Shown here piece by piece: positions 9,257 to 19,017 of a DNA stretch of 64,000 nucleotides. The notes under the pieces were generated by a model. The model did not search any database and was not told where the DNA came from. It worked only from the letters and a program-made list of their open reading frames with translations. A program made the translations under genes and the position numbers. This DNA comes from Caballeronia insecticola (GTDB lineage: Bacteria; Pseudomonadota; Gammaproteobacteria; Burkholderiales; Burkholderiaceae). Within the stretch, counting starts at the first letter, position 1. Each line of letters begins with the position of its first letter. Location: the NCBI RefSeq assembly GCF_000402035.1, contig NC_021288.1, positions 434,001-498,000 on the forward strand, written 5' to 3'.

Positions 9257-10150
9257 TCAGGACCGATCCAGTTCCCCGAACAACCAGTCGTGAAAACTCC
9301 GCACCTTCGGTAAGTCGGCGCAGGACTTGAGCAAATTCAGCGTATAGCCGTTGACCTTGAGCCCCTCCAGACCGAACGGCGCAACGAGCCGCCCCGTCTC
9401 CAGTTCGCGCTGCACGAGCAGCAAACTTTCGAGGCACACGCCACCGCCATCCGCCGCCGCGCTGATCGCCATGAACGAGCGATCGAAACGCGGTCCGCGC
9501 GAAATATCGATCGGCGTTTTGCGATGCAGACGCATGAAGTCGCGCCAGCCGACGAGACACCCCTCACTGTGGATGAGCGTGTGATGCCGCAGATCCGCGA
9601 TCGCGCGTATCGGGTGATCGCCTTCGAGCAGCGTCGCTGAGCATAGCGGCACGATCGTCTCGGTGGGCAGATCGAGCACCATCGTTCCCGCCGGCTGTAG
9701 ACGTCGTGCGCCATAACGTAAATCGATGTCCACCGCCTCGCGCGTCAAATCCACCGCATCGTTCGATGCATTCAGCCGCAAGTCGATATCCGGATGCAGC
9801 GCCGAAAAGCGCGCGAGCCGCGGCATCAGCCATTGCGTGGCGAAGCTCGGCGTCGAATGCAGCGTGAGGATGTCGCTTTTGGCGACGCGCCCGATATCGC
9901 GCGTGGCCTTCTCGATGCGCGCGAACGCCGCGCCGATCTCCTCCGCATAGTTCCGGCCGCTGTCGGTCAGGATCACCGTCCGATGCATGCGATGAAAAAG
10001 CCGCACGCTCAATTGCTCTTCCAGCATTTTGATCTGATGACTGATTGCCGATGGCGTCACGAAAAGCTCTTCCGCAGCAAGCGAGAAGGACGAAAGCCTC
10101 GCCGCCGCCTCGAAAGCCTGTATGGACTTGAGCGTGACTCGATGGTGCAT
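9257..10150 (-). CDS. LysR-family regulator, GcvA-like
   Basis: A ~297-residue LTTR. The N-terminal helix-turn-helix reads LKSIQAFEAAARLSSFSLAA, then VTPSAISHQIKMLEEQL, with FHRMHRTVILTDSGR as the wing. The rest is the LysR substrate-binding fold. The pattern LHSTPSFATQWLMPRL is typical of the GcvA/AmpR-like subgroup. ATG at 10150 is chosen; an in-frame TTG at 10177 would add nine residues. It is divergent from the transketolase operon starting at 10327, so it is the likely activator of those eight genes. The inducer is unknown. Confidence 0.9.
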   Translation of the reverse strand: MHHRVTLKSIQAFEAAARLSSFSLAAEELFVTPSAISHQIKMLEEQLSVRLFHRMHRTVILTDSGRNYAEEIGAAFARIEKATRDIGRVAKSDILTLHSTPSFATQWLMPRLARFSALHPDIDLRLNASNDAVDLTREAVDIDLRYGARRLQPAGTMVLDLPTETIVPLCSATLLEGDHPIRAIADLRHHTLIHSEGCLVGWRDFMRLHRKTPIDISRGPRFDRSFMAISAAADGGGVCLESLLLVQRELETGRLVAPFGLEGLKVNGYTLNLLKSCADLPKVRSFHDWLFGELDRS

Positions 10151-10326
10151 CGCAGTGATCGCATGAATTAGGTTCAACGATCACCCACTTTAATTCGTTT
10201 GAGCGCGGGTCATCAAGCGAATACGCTTCATATACGGGCCTGACGCACCAAACAAGGGAATACCCGGAGCGCAGGCGCAGCCGATAAAAGCCAGCCAGGC
10301 AAACAAACATACAAGGAGACACCGTC

Positions 10327-11160
10327 GTGAACACGAGCAACACGCAGCTTGCGGAACATGCGCATCGCATCCGCCGCAACGCGCTTCTGATGGGCGAAGT
10401 GCAGGGTCAGGGTTATATCGGCCAGGCGCTCGATATCGCCGATGTGCTGGCCGTCTCGTACTTCGGTGCGATGAACTACCGCGCCGACGATCCCGACTGG
10501 GAAGACCGCGACCGCTTCCTGCTCTCGAACGGCCACTATGCAATCGCGCTGTACGCCGCGCTTTTCGAAGCGGGCATCTTGCCGCAGGAAGAACTCGAAA
10601 CCTACGGCAGCGACGACAGCCGCCTGCCGATGTCCGGCATGGCGAGCTACACGCCCGGTATGGAGATGTCCGGCGGATCGCTCGGACAAGGACTCACGAT
10701 TGCAGTGGGCCGTTGTCTCGGCCTCAAGCGCCGAGGCTCGAAGGCCTTCGTCTACACGCTCTTCTCCGATGGCGAACTCGATGAAGGCGCGATCTGGGAA
10801 GGCCTCATGTCCGCCGCGCACTGGAAGCTCGACAACCTCATCGCGATGATCGACGTGAACAATCAGCAAGCCGATGGCCCTTCGTCGCAGATCATGGCGT
10901 TCGAGCCGCTCGTGCCGAAGCTCGAAGCGTTCGGCTGGTACGTGCAACGCATCGACGGCAACGATATCGACGCCGTGAAGCAGGCCTTCGACGACGCGCG
11001 CAATTTGAAAGAAGCGAAGCCGCGCATCATCGTGTGCGATACGAAGATGGGCTGCGGCGTGCCGTTCCTCGAAGAGCGTGAGAAGAATCACTTCATCCGC
11101 GTCGATCCGCACGAGTGGCAACTGGCGCTCAAAGCACTCGAAGCAGGGAGACAAGCATGA
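10327..11160 (+). CDS. Transketolase-like protein, N-terminal (ThDP-binding) subunit
   Basis: A 277-residue subunit with a GTG start behind AAGGAGAC. It carries the pyrophosphate-binding half of transketolase: SNGH near the N-terminus, a GGSLGQGL loop, and the ThDP motif running from SDGELDEGAIWEG to DVNNQQ (GDG...NN type, with SDG). The loop that in transketolases reads GHxGG has Tyr in place of the active-site His here (GYIGQAL). It overlaps the next gene by 4 bp, so the two subunits are made together. Together they should catalyse a ketol transfer; the substrates probably differ from the pentose-phosphate pathway. Known split relatives include apulose-4-phosphate and sulfofructose transketolases. 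Confidence 0.9.
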   Translation: MNTSNTQLAEHAHRIRRNALLMGEVQGQGYIGQALDIADVLAVSYFGAMNYRADDPDWEDRDRFLLSNGHYAIALYAALFEAGILPQEELETYGSDDSRLPMSGMASYTPGMEMSGGSLGQGLTIAVGRCLGLKRRGSKAFVYTLFSDGELDEGAIWEGLMSAAHWKLDNLIAMIDVNNQQADGPSSQIMAFEPLVPKLEAFGWYVQRIDGNDIDAVKQAFDDARNLKEAKPRIIVCDTKMGCGVPFLEEREKNHFIRVDPHEWQLALKALEAGRQA

Positions 11161-12140
11161 ACACGCGCCTGAAGACGTCCGCGATGATCGCGTCCATTGC
11201 AAACGAAGGACAGATCACACGTTCCGCGCCCTTTGGCCATGCACTCGTCGAGCTGGCGCGCTCGAAGACGAACATCGTCGGCATGACGGCCGATCTCGGC
11301 AAGTACACCGACCTGCACATCTTCGCGAAAGAGTTTCCCGAGCGCTATTACCAGATGGGCATGGCCGAGCAATTGCTGGTGGGCGCGGCGGCGGGCATGG
11401 CGCATGAAGGCGCGCAGCCTTTCGTCACGACCTATGCCGTGTTCGCGACGCGCCGTGCGTATGACTTCATCCATCAGGCCATCGCGGAAGATAACCTCGA
11501 CGTGAAGATCATCGCCGCGTTGCCGGGCCTCACAACGGGCTACGGTCCGAGCCATCAGGCCGCCGAAGATCTCGCGCTGATGCGCGCGATGCCGAACATG
11601 ACCGTGATCGATCCGTGCGATGCGCTCGATATCGAGCAGATGGTGCCCGCCATCGCCGCACACAAAGGCCCGGTGTACGCGCGCCTTCTGCGCGGCAACG
11701 TGCCCGTCGTGCTGGACGAATACGGCTATCGCTTCGAACTCGGCAAAGCCAAATTGTTGCGCGGCGGCGCGGACGTGTTGCTCGTGTCCTCCGGGATCAT
11801 GACGATGCGCTCGCTCGAAGCCGCGCAGGCGCTCGAACGGGACAACGTCGATGTGGCCGTGCTGCACGTGCCGACCATCAAGCCGCTCGACACCGCGACC
11901 ATTTTGCGCGAGGCGAAGCGCACCGGACGCATGGTCGTCGTCGCGGAAAACCATACGGTGATCGGTGGCCTCGGCGAAGCGGTCGCGCGCACGCTGCTGG
12001 GCGCGGGCGTCACGCCCGCATTCCGCCAGATCGCCCTGCCCGACGCCTTCCTCGATGCAGGCGCCTTACCCACGCTGCACGAACGCTACGGCATTTCCAC
12101 CGAAGCGATGTGCAACACCATCAAAGGCTGGCTCGGCTGA
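11157..12140 (+). CDS. Transketolase-like protein, C-terminal subunit
   Basis: A 327-residue partner of the preceding subunit. It contains the pyrimidine-binding (PP/Pyr) domain with VGMTADLGKYT and the catalytic Glu in YYQMGMAEQLLVGAAAGMA. The C-terminal transketolase domain follows (LLVSSGIMTMRSLEAAQ). The ATG at 11157 overlaps the previous stop (ATGA) and has GGGAG upstream. An in-frame start at 11115 is rejected because it lies inside the previous gene. The E in the MAEQ motif corresponds to the conserved ThDP N1'-interacting residue. Activity requires pairing with the N subunit. Confidence 0.9.
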   Translation: MNTRLKTSAMIASIANEGQITRSAPFGHALVELARSKTNIVGMTADLGKYTDLHIFAKEFPERYYQMGMAEQLLVGAAAGMAHEGAQPFVTTYAVFATRRAYDFIHQAIAEDNLDVKIIAALPGLTTGYGPSHQAAEDLALMRAMPNMTVIDPCDALDIEQMVPAIAAHKGPVYARLLRGNVPVVLDEYGYRFELGKAKLLRGGADVLLVSSGIMTMRSLEAAQALERDNVDVAVLHVPTIKPLDTATILREAKRTGRMVVVAENHTVIGGLGEAVARTLLGAGVTPAFRQIALPDAFLDAGALPTLHERYGISTEAMCNTIKGWLG

Positions 12141-12192
12141 GCCTTCCCTACTTGTCACGAACACACTCATCATCACTCAGGAGCACACCATC

Positions 12193-12957
12193 ATGTCAGA
12201 GTCGCGTCTTCTCGAAGGCAAGGTCGCCGTCATTTCCGGAGCGGCATCGCCGCGCGGAATCGGCATGGCGACGGCCCGCATGTTCGCGAAGCACGGCGCG
12301 AAAGTCGCCATTTTCGATCTCGATGAAGCCGCCGCGCGTGAAGCCGCCAGTACGATCGGACCGGAGCATCGCGGTTACGCGTGCAACGTGACCGACCGCG
12401 CCGCTTGCGACAAAGCGGTGGAACAAGTCATCGCGGATTTCGGCGTCATCGACGTGCTCATCAACAACGCGGGCATCACGCAGGCCGTAAAGCTGCTCGA
12501 CATCGACGCGCAAAGCTGGGACCGCGTCCTCGACGTGAATCTGCGCGGCGTGCTGTATCTGTCGCAGGCAGTCGTGCCGCAAATGAAGCGTCAGGGCAGC
12601 GGATCGATCGGCTGCATGTCGTCGGTGTCGGCGCAACGCGGCGGCGGCATTCTCGGCGGTCCGCATTATTCGGCGGCCAAGGCGGGCGTGCTCGGTCTCG
12701 CCAAGGCAATGGCGCGCGAACTCGGCAACGACGGCATCCGCGTGAACTGCGTGACGCCCGGCCTGATCCAGACTGACATCAACGCGGGCAAGATCAGCGA
12801 CGAGAAGCGCGTCGAGATTCTCGCCGGCATTCCGCTCAACCGTCTCGGCGGCCCCGACGATGTCGCGGGCGCGTTCCTTTTTCTCGCCTCGCCGATTTCC
12901 TCCTACATCACCGGCGCCGTGATCGATGTGAACGGAGGCATGCTGATCCACGGCTGA
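12193..12957 (+). CDS. SDR-family NAD(P)-dependent oxidoreductase
   Basis: A 254-residue classical short-chain dehydrogenase. The cofactor motif is the variant GAASPRGIG at residues ~16-24. NNAG is present near residue 92. Ser lies in SIGCMSSVSAQ, and the catalytic Tyr/Lys lies in YSAAKAG. The C-terminus closes with the usual VIDVNGGML. The start at 12193 follows AGGAGCACACCATC; the upstream open frame belongs to the previous gene's region. Acidic Asp after strand 2 (IFDLDE) favours NAD over NADP. It probably oxidises an alcohol group of the operon's substrate before ketol transfer. Confidence 0.9.
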   Translation: MSESRLLEGKVAVISGAASPRGIGMATARMFAKHGAKVAIFDLDEAAAREAASTIGPEHRGYACNVTDRAACDKAVEQVIADFGVIDVLINNAGITQAVKLLDIDAQSWDRVLDVNLRGVLYLSQAVVPQMKRQGSGSIGCMSSVSAQRGGGILGGPHYSAAKAGVLGLAKAMARELGNDGIRVNCVTPGLIQTDINAGKISDEKRVEILAGIPLNRLGGPDDVAGAFLFLASPISSYITGAVIDVNGGMLIHG

Positions 12958-13050
12958 CCAACTAGTGCAGCAGTAAAGACACGCGCCGCCAAGAGTGCGT
13001 GCATGACGCAATACATCCGATCGCCATAACCAGGTTTGGAGGAGCACATC

Positions 13051-14091
13051 ATGACCACCCGCTCGATCAAAAGCGGCATCGACAGGCGCACGTTCCTGAA
13101 AACGGGCGCGACCATCGCCGCAGCCGCACCGCTCTGGAGTCTCACGACGCGCCGCGCCTCGGCGGCGGACTTCTCGTACAAGCTCGCGACGGGCCAGGAC
13201 CCGACGCATCCGGTGAACATCCGCGCGCAGCAGGCCTGCGACAAGATCCGCGAAGCAACCGGCGGCAAGCTCGATATCAAGCTGTTCCCGGCGAACCAGC
13301 TCGGCTCGGACACGGACCTGCTCTCGCAAGTGCGCAGCGGCGGCGTCGAGTTCTTCAATCTCGCCTCGTCGATTCTCGCGACGCTCACGCCCGCCGCGGG
13401 CATCGTCAATACGGGATTCGCCTTTCCCGATTACGACCACGTCTGGAAAGCGATGGACGGCGATCTCGGCGGCTATGTGCGCGCGCAGGTCGAGAAATCC
13501 GGCATTCTCGCGGTCTCGAAGCCTTGGGACAACGGCTTTCGACAGATCAGCTCATCGACGCGCGTTGTGAAGACGCCCGCCGATCTGAAGGGCTTCAAGA
13601 TTCGCGTGCCGCAAGCGCCCATGCTCACCTCGCTCTTCAAGTCGCTCGATGCGGGTCCGGCGCCCATCAACTTCAACGAGTTGTATTCCGCGCTGCAAAC
13701 CGGCGTGGTGGAAGGCCAGGAAAATCCGCTGCCGATCATCGCGACGGCGAAGCTCTACGAAGTGCAGAAGTCCATCAGCCTGACTTCGCACGTCTGGGAC
13801 GCGTACTGGATTCTGGGCAATCGCCGTGCGTGGCAGGCGTTGCCCGCCGACATGCGCGCTATTGTGACGCGCGAGTTCGACGCCGCCGGCATGCTGCAAC
13901 GCGCGGACATCGCCCAGTTGAACGGCTCCCTGCGCGATCAATTGAAGGGCAAGGGCATCAACATCGTCGATGTCGATCGCGAAGGCTTTCGCGGCGCGCT
14001 CAAGAAGACCAGCTTCTACAGCGACTGGAAAGCGAAGTACGGCGAGCAAGGCTGGGGCACGCTCGAAAAGTACACCGGAAAACTGGTATGA
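13051..14091 (+). CDS. TRAP transporter substrate-binding protein (DctP)
   Basis: A 346-residue periplasmic binding protein. The N-terminus has a Tat-type signal (DRRTFLKTGATIAAAAPLW) ending near ASA-ADF. The mature part shows the DctP pattern: DPTHPVN, KLFPANQLGSDTDLLSQVRSG, and the substrate-carboxylate Arg in LKGFKIRVPQAPM. NELYSALQTGVVEGQENP follows. A strong TTGGAGGAG ribosome site sets the start at 13051, not the TTG at 13036. It overlaps the membrane component by 4 bp. DctP proteins mostly bind organic acids, so the operon's substrate is probably an acid. Confidence 0.93.
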   Translation: MTTRSIKSGIDRRTFLKTGATIAAAAPLWSLTTRRASAADFSYKLATGQDPTHPVNIRAQQACDKIREATGGKLDIKLFPANQLGSDTDLLSQVRSGGVEFFNLASSILATLTPAAGIVNTGFAFPDYDHVWKAMDGDLGGYVRAQVEKSGILAVSKPWDNGFRQISSSTRVVKTPADLKGFKIRVPQAPMLTSLFKSLDAGPAPINFNELYSALQTGVVEGQENPLPIIATAKLYEVQKSISLTSHVWDAYWILGNRRAWQALPADMRAIVTREFDAAGMLQRADIAQLNGSLRDQLKGKGINIVDVDREGFRGALKKTSFYSDWKAKYGEQGWGTLEKYTGKLV

Positions 14092-15956
14092 AAGCCATGC
14101 ACACGATCCCGCTTCCGCATCCGGCGCCACGCCGCGTGGCCGCCTTTCTCGACACATGGCTCGGCCACTTCGTGGAGATTCCCGCCGCGTTGCTGGTTCT
14201 GGCCGAGATCGTGGTGCTGTTCGCCGGCGTGACGAGCCGCTACGCGCTGCATACGCCGCTCGTCTGGTCCGACGAACTCGCGTCGATGCTGTTCCTGTGG
14301 CTCGCCATGCTCGGCGCGGTCGTCGCGCTGCGGCGCGGCGAGCATATGCGCATGACGGCGCTGGTCGGCATGGCGTCGCCCGGCGTGCGCGCGTTTCTCG
14401 ATGTGATCGCCATCGCCGCGCCGCTCGCGTTCCTGCTGATGGTGATCGGGCCGGCGCTGGACTTCGCGCAAGACGAAGCGTTCATCACCACGCCCGCGCT
14501 CGATATCCCCAACTCGTGGCGCGCGGCCGCGTTGCCGATCGGCGCCGGGCTGATGCTGCTCGTCGCGTGTCTGCGGCTCTGGTGCGTGGGGAACTGGAAG
14601 CTCACGATAGGCGCGCTCGCGCTCGTGGCCGCGATCGCCGTCGCCTTCTATGCGGCAAGCCCGCTGCTCAAAGGCCTCGGCAACCTCAATCTGCTGATCT
14701 TCTTCGTCGGCCTCGTTGCCATGTGTGTGCTCTCGGGCGTGCCTATCGCGTTCTCGTTCGGTCTCGCGACCTTCGGCTATCTCGCGCTCACCACGAGTAC
14801 GCCGCTCGTCGTGGTGGTCGGGCGCATGGACGAAGGCATGTCGCATCTGATCCTGCTTTCCGTGCCGCTTTTCGTCTTCCTCGGCCAGTTGATCGAGATG
14901 ACAGGCATGGCCAACGCGATGATCGCGTTCCTCGCCAGCATGCTCGGCCACGTGCGCGGCGGCCTGTCGTATGTGCTCGTCGGTGCGATGTATCTTGTTT
15001 CAGGCATCTCCGGCTCGAAAGCGGCGGATATGGCGGCGGTCGCGCCCGTGCTCTTCCCCGAGATGAAGGCGCGCGGCGCGAAGCCGGGCGATCTCGTCGC
15101 GCTGCTCGCGGCCACCGGCGCGCAGACGGAAACCATCCCGCCGAGTCTCGTGCTCATTACGCTCGGCTCGGTGACGGGCGTGTCGATCTCGGCGCTCTTC
15201 ACGGGCGGCATGCTGCCCGGCATCGTGCTTGCGGCGACGCTGTGCACGGTCGTCTGGTGGCGCTATCGAAGCGACGATCTCTCCAACGTGAAGCGTGCGA
15301 ACCGCAAGGAGATCGTGCGCAAGCTCGCGATCGCCCTGCCCGCGCTCGCGCTGCCCTTCGTGATTCGCGCGGCAGTGGTCGAAGGCATCGCCACGGCGAC
15401 GGAAGTATCGACCATCGGTATCGGCTATGCGGTAATCGCGGGCTTGCTGATCTATCGCCGCTTCGAATGGGCGCGCTTAAAGCCGATGTTGATCGATACC
15501 GCCGCGCTCTCCGGTGCGATCCTGCTCATCATCGGCGCGGCGACGAGCATGGCCTGGGCGCTCACGCAGTCGGGCTTCTCGGGCCAGCTCGCGCGCACGA
15601 TGGGCGCGCTGCCCGGCGGCACGGTGATGTTCATGGCGGCGTCGATACTCGTGTTTATCGTGCTCGGCAGCGTGCTGGAAGGCATTCCCGCGATCGTGCT
15701 GTTCGGGCCGCTGATGTTCCCGATCGCGCGCCAGATGGGCATCCACGACGTGCATTACGCGATGGTCGTGATCCTCTCGATGGGCGTGGGCCTGTTCGCG
15801 CCGCCGTTCGGCGTCGGCTACTACTCGGCCTGCGCGGTGAGCCGCATCCATCCGGACGAAGGCATGAAGCCGATCGTCGGCTACATCCTGGCCTTGATCG
15901 CCGGGCTGATTCTCGTCGCCGCCATTCCGTGGATTTCCACGGGCTTTCTGAAGTAA
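14088..15956 (+). CDS. TRAP transporter fused small-large membrane subunit (DctQM)
   Basis: A 622-residue fusion. Residues ~15-165 are the DctQ part with four TM segments and the conserved WSDELASMLFLWLAMLGA. Residues ~185-620 are the DctM channel with FSFGLATFGYL, GMANAMIAFLASMLGH and the hairpin region SGSKAADMAAVAPVLFPEM. The C-terminus has VLGSVLEGIPAIVLFGPL. The start ATG overlaps the dctP stop. Na+-driven import of the DctP ligand is the expected role. A later ATG at 14097 is also possible. Confidence 0.92.
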   Translation: MKAMHTIPLPHPAPRRVAAFLDTWLGHFVEIPAALLVLAEIVVLFAGVTSRYALHTPLVWSDELASMLFLWLAMLGAVVALRRGEHMRMTALVGMASPGVRAFLDVIAIAAPLAFLLMVIGPALDFAQDEAFITTPALDIPNSWRAAALPIGAGLMLLVACLRLWCVGNWKLTIGALALVAAIAVAFYAASPLLKGLGNLNLLIFFVGLVAMCVLSGVPIAFSFGLATFGYLALTTSTPLVVVVGRMDEGMSHLILLSVPLFVFLGQLIEMTGMANAMIAFLASMLGHVRGGLSYVLVGAMYLVSGISGSKAADMAAVAPVLFPEMKARGAKPGDLVALLAATGAQTETIPPSLVLITLGSVTGVSISALFTGGMLPGIVLAATLCTVVWWRYRSDDLSNVKRANRKEIVRKLAIALPALALPFVIRAAVVEGIATATEVSTIGIGYAVIAGLLIYRRFEWARLKPMLIDTAALSGAILLIIGAATSMAWALTQSGFSGQLARTMGALPGGTVMFMAASILVFIVLGSVLEGIPAIVLFGPLMFPIARQMGIHDVHYAMVVILSMGVGLFAPPFGVGYYSACAVSRIHPDEGMKPIVGYILALIAGLILVAAIPWISTGFLK

Positions 15957-16015
15957 ATCGATTCCGTTCAACGTTCAGTGACGCCGCTCCTTCGATGGAG
16001 CGGCCAGGAGAAGTC

Positions 16016-17995
16016 ATGTCTTCCATCGACACGCAACCGCTGTCGAACGCCATCCGCTTTCTCGCCATCGACGCGATCGTGCGCGCGGGCGAAGGTCATC
16101 AGGGCGTGCCGCTCGGCATGGCGGAAATCGCCACGGCGCTGTTCACGCGGCACATGAAGTTCAATCCCGCCGATCCGCAATGGCCCGACCGCGACCGCTT
16201 CGTGCTCTCGAACGGCCACGGCTCGATGCTGCTCTACGCGCTCTTGCATCTCACGGGCTATGCGAACTTCGGCATCGAGCAGATCCGCACGTTTCGCGAT
16301 ATGGGCTCGCATTGCGAGGGCCATCCGGAATTCGACACGGCCTCGGGTATCGAAGTGACGACCGGCCCGCTCGGGCAAGGCATCGCGAATGCGTTCGGCA
16401 TGGCGGTGGCCGAGGCGTATCTCAATGCGAAGTTCGGCGCCGGTATCGTCGATCACTACACGTATGCGTTCGTCGGCGACGGCTGTCTGCAGGAAGGCGT
16501 GGGACAGGAGATGATCTCGCTCGCCGGGCATCTGAAGCTCGGCAAACTGATTCTGTGCTGGGACGACAACCAGATCACCGACGACGGCAGCACGACGCTC
16601 TCCATCAGCGAAAACGTGAGCGAACGCTTTCGCGTGGCGGGCTGGCATGTGATCGAAGTCGATGGCCACGATCTCGAAGCCGTGTCGAATGCGCTTGCGC
16701 AGGCCAAAGCCGATCCGCGTCCGTCGATGCTCGCATGCCGCACGACGATTGCACGCGGCATCGCGCGTCTGCAGGGTCAGCGCGGCGGACATAGCGGACG
16801 TCTCTTCGACAAAGATTCCGACGCCGCACGCACGTCGATGAACTGGCCGCATGCGCCGTTCGAGATTCCCGACGATGTGCTGCACGCATGGCGCGAAGCT
16901 GGGCGGCGCAGCGAAGAGGAATATCGCGCATGGCGCGAGCGCGTCGCTTCGTTGCCCGCGGAAGCGCGTGCGGAGTTAGAGCGCATTCAGGCCGGCGAAT
17001 TGCCCGAAGGATGGCGGCGAACGCTGGACGCCTACAAACGCGATGCTCCGGCGCGCGATGACACGCCGGGCGGCATCATGATCTCCGCCGAGATCAACGA
17101 TCTGCTCGCAAACGCGCTGCCCGAACGCATGGTCGCCTGCGCCGATCTCGAAGCGCCGACGAGCCACAAACGCAGCCTGCGCGCGTTCACCGCCGAAGAC
17201 CGCGGCGGCGCCTATGTGCATTGCGGCGTGCGCGAACACGTGATGGGCGCGATGGCGAACGGCATGGCCGCGCACGGCGGCGTGATTCCGCTCACCGTCA
17301 CCTATCTCGCGTTTTCCGATTACGAACGCCCCGCGATGCGCATGGCCGCGCTCATGGGCCTGCCGGTGAAGTTCGTCTTCAGCCACGATTCGATCGGCGT
17401 CGGCAAGAACGGACCGACGCATCAGCCCGTCGAGATTCTCGCGTCGCTGCGCGCGATGCCGAACATGTACGTGTTCCGTCCCGCCGATGCCGTCGAGGCC
17501 GCCGAATGCTGGATGCTCGCCTACGACCGCAAGCACGGCCCGAGCACGATGGTGTTCGCGCGCCAGGCGCTGCCGCTCGTGCGCACGCAACACGAGGACG
17601 AGAACCGCTCGGCGCGCGGCGGCTATGTGCTCGCGGAAGCCGAAGGCGGCGCACGGCGCGTGACGCTCATCGCCACCGGCTCGGAAGTCGCATGCGCACT
17701 CGCGGCGCGCGAGCAGTTGCAGGCGGCGGGCATTGCGACGGCAGTCGTGTCGATGCCGTGTTGCGAACGCTTCGACGAGCAAGACGCCGCGTATCGATCG
17801 AGCGTGCTCGGCGCGGACACCGTGCGTGTCGTGGTGGAAGCGGCCGTGCGTTTCGGCTGGGACCGCGTGATCGGCGAACGCGGCGGTTTCGTCGGCATGA
17901 AAGGCTTCGGCGCTTCCGGGCCGGCCGAGGCGCTCTATGAACACTTTGGCATCACGCCGCGACATATCGTCGAGGAAGTGAAGCGGCATCTTTGA
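16016..17995 (+). CDS. tkt: Full-length transketolase
   Basis: A 659-residue single-chain transketolase. GHQGVPLGMA keeps the active-site His of the family GHPGAPMGMA. SNGHGSMLLYALLHLTGY follows, and the ThDP motif runs from GDGCLQEGV to the WDDN segment. In the second half it has the catalytic REHVMGAMANGMA, HDSIGVGKNGPTHQPVE and a C-terminal domain ending in FGITPRHIVEE. Many open bases precede it in frame, but CAGGAGAAG places the start at 16016. It is closer to canonical TktA than the split pair 4 kb upstream. It probably recycles pentose- or tetrose-phosphates from the pathway. The symbol denotes the family, not proof of housekeeping function. Confidence 0.9.
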   Translation: MSSIDTQPLSNAIRFLAIDAIVRAGEGHQGVPLGMAEIATALFTRHMKFNPADPQWPDRDRFVLSNGHGSMLLYALLHLTGYANFGIEQIRTFRDMGSHCEGHPEFDTASGIEVTTGPLGQGIANAFGMAVAEAYLNAKFGAGIVDHYTYAFVGDGCLQEGVGQEMISLAGHLKLGKLILCWDDNQITDDGSTTLSISENVSERFRVAGWHVIEVDGHDLEAVSNALAQAKADPRPSMLACRTTIARGIARLQGQRGGHSGRLFDKDSDAARTSMNWPHAPFEIPDDVLHAWREAGRRSEEEYRAWRERVASLPAEARAELERIQAGELPEGWRRTLDAYKRDAPARDDTPGGIMISAEINDLLANALPERMVACADLEAPTSHKRSLRAFTAEDRGGAYVHCGVREHVMGAMANGMAAHGGVIPLTVTYLAFSDYERPAMRMAALMGLPVKFVFSHDSIGVGKNGPTHQPVEILASLRAMPNMYVFRPADAVEAAECWMLAYDRKHGPSTMVFARQALPLVRTQHEDENRSARGGYVLAEAEGGARRVTLIATGSEVACALAAREQLQAAGIATAVVSMPCCERFDEQDAAYRSSVLGADTVRVVVEAAVRFGWDRVIGERGGFVGMKGFGASGPAEALYEHFGITPRHIVEEVKRHL

Positions 17996-18030
17996 TTCAC
18001 GCACAAAATCACGCACAGCAAGGAAAGACC

Positions 18031-18987
18031 ATGCAGAAGATCGTTTTTCTGGACCGCGAGACGCTCGCGCCGCAGATCCGCCTGAAGCGGCCCGCGTTCG
18101 AGCACGAGTTGATCGAGTTCGACCGCACCACGCCCGATGAAGTCGTGACGCGTCTTGCGGGCGCGAGCATCGCGATCACCAACAAGGTCGCGATCACGGC
18201 GGAGGCGCTGGACCGGTTGCCGGAACTTAAGCTCATCGCGGTGGCCGCGACGGGCACCGATTGCATCGACAAGAGCGCGTGCGAGCAGCGCGGCATTGTC
18301 GTGTCGAACATTCGCGGCTATGCGGTGAACACCGTGCCCGAACATACGTTCGCGCTGATGCTCGCGCTGCGGCGCAATCTGGTCGCGTATCGCGACGACG
18401 TGCTCGAAGGCGAATGGCAAAAGGCCGGGCAGTTCTGCTTCTTCAATCATCCGATTCGCGATCTCGGCGGCGCGACGCTCGGCATCATCGGCGAAGGCGT
18501 GCTCGGGCAGCGCGTCGCGGAGATCGCGCGCGTGTTCGGCATGCGGCCGCTCTTTGCCGCGCACAAAGGGCGCGAAGGACTCGGGCCGCTCTACACGCCA
18601 TGGGACGACGTGCTCGCGACGAGCGACGTCATCACCATTCACAGCCCGCTCACGCCGAACACGCGCGGCATGCTGTCGACAGCCGAGTTTCGCGCGATGA
18701 AGAAGAAGCCGCTCATCATCAACACGGCGCGCGGCGGGCTCGTGGACGAAGCGGCGCTCGTCGAGGCGCTCGATGAAGGCTGGATCAGCGGCGCGGGCTT
18801 CGATGTGCTGTCGACCGAACCGCCCGCGCCCGGCAATCCGTTGATGCGCGTGGCGGGCCGGCCGAACGTGATCGTGACGCCGCACGTGGCGTGGGCGTCG
18901 GATGAAGCGCAGCAGACGCTCGCGGATCAATTGATCGACAACATCGCGGCTTTCGTCGCGGGTGCGCCGGTCAATGTCGTGCGCTAA
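18031..18987 (+). CDS. D-2-hydroxyacid dehydrogenase, hydroxypyruvate/glycerate type
   Basis: A 318-residue NAD-dependent enzyme of the HprA/SerA superfamily. The Rossmann motif is LGIIGEGVLGQRVAEIA. The Arg of the catalytic triad is in INTARGGLVDE, Glu in FDVLSTEPP, and His in TPHVAWAS. The N-terminal segment ATGTDCIDKSACEQRGIVVSNIRGYAV (quoted in part) and the following TVPEHTFALML resemble hydroxypyruvate reductases. The start at 18031 follows AAGGAAAG. With the next gene it suggests that three-carbon glycerate/hydroxypyruvate-like acids are intermediates. Confidence 0.85.
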   Translation: MQKIVFLDRETLAPQIRLKRPAFEHELIEFDRTTPDEVVTRLAGASIAITNKVAITAEALDRLPELKLIAVAATGTDCIDKSACEQRGIVVSNIRGYAVNTVPEHTFALMLALRRNLVAYRDDVLEGEWQKAGQFCFFNHPIRDLGGATLGIIGEGVLGQRVAEIARVFGMRPLFAAHKGREGLGPLYTPWDDVLATSDVITIHSPLTPNTRGMLSTAEFRAMKKKPLIINTARGGLVDEAALVEALDEGWISGAGFDVLSTEPPAPGNPLMRVAGRPNVIVTPHVAWASDEAQQTLADQLIDNIAAFVAGAPVNVVR

Positions 18988-19017
18988 ACGTTAGCGGTGA
19001 ATGGTTAAAGGCGACTC

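Noticed and set aside
13970..16015. An upstream open extension of the transketolase gene through the dctQM gene
   Set aside because: Arg-rich shadow; the ribosome site and family start place the gene at 16016.
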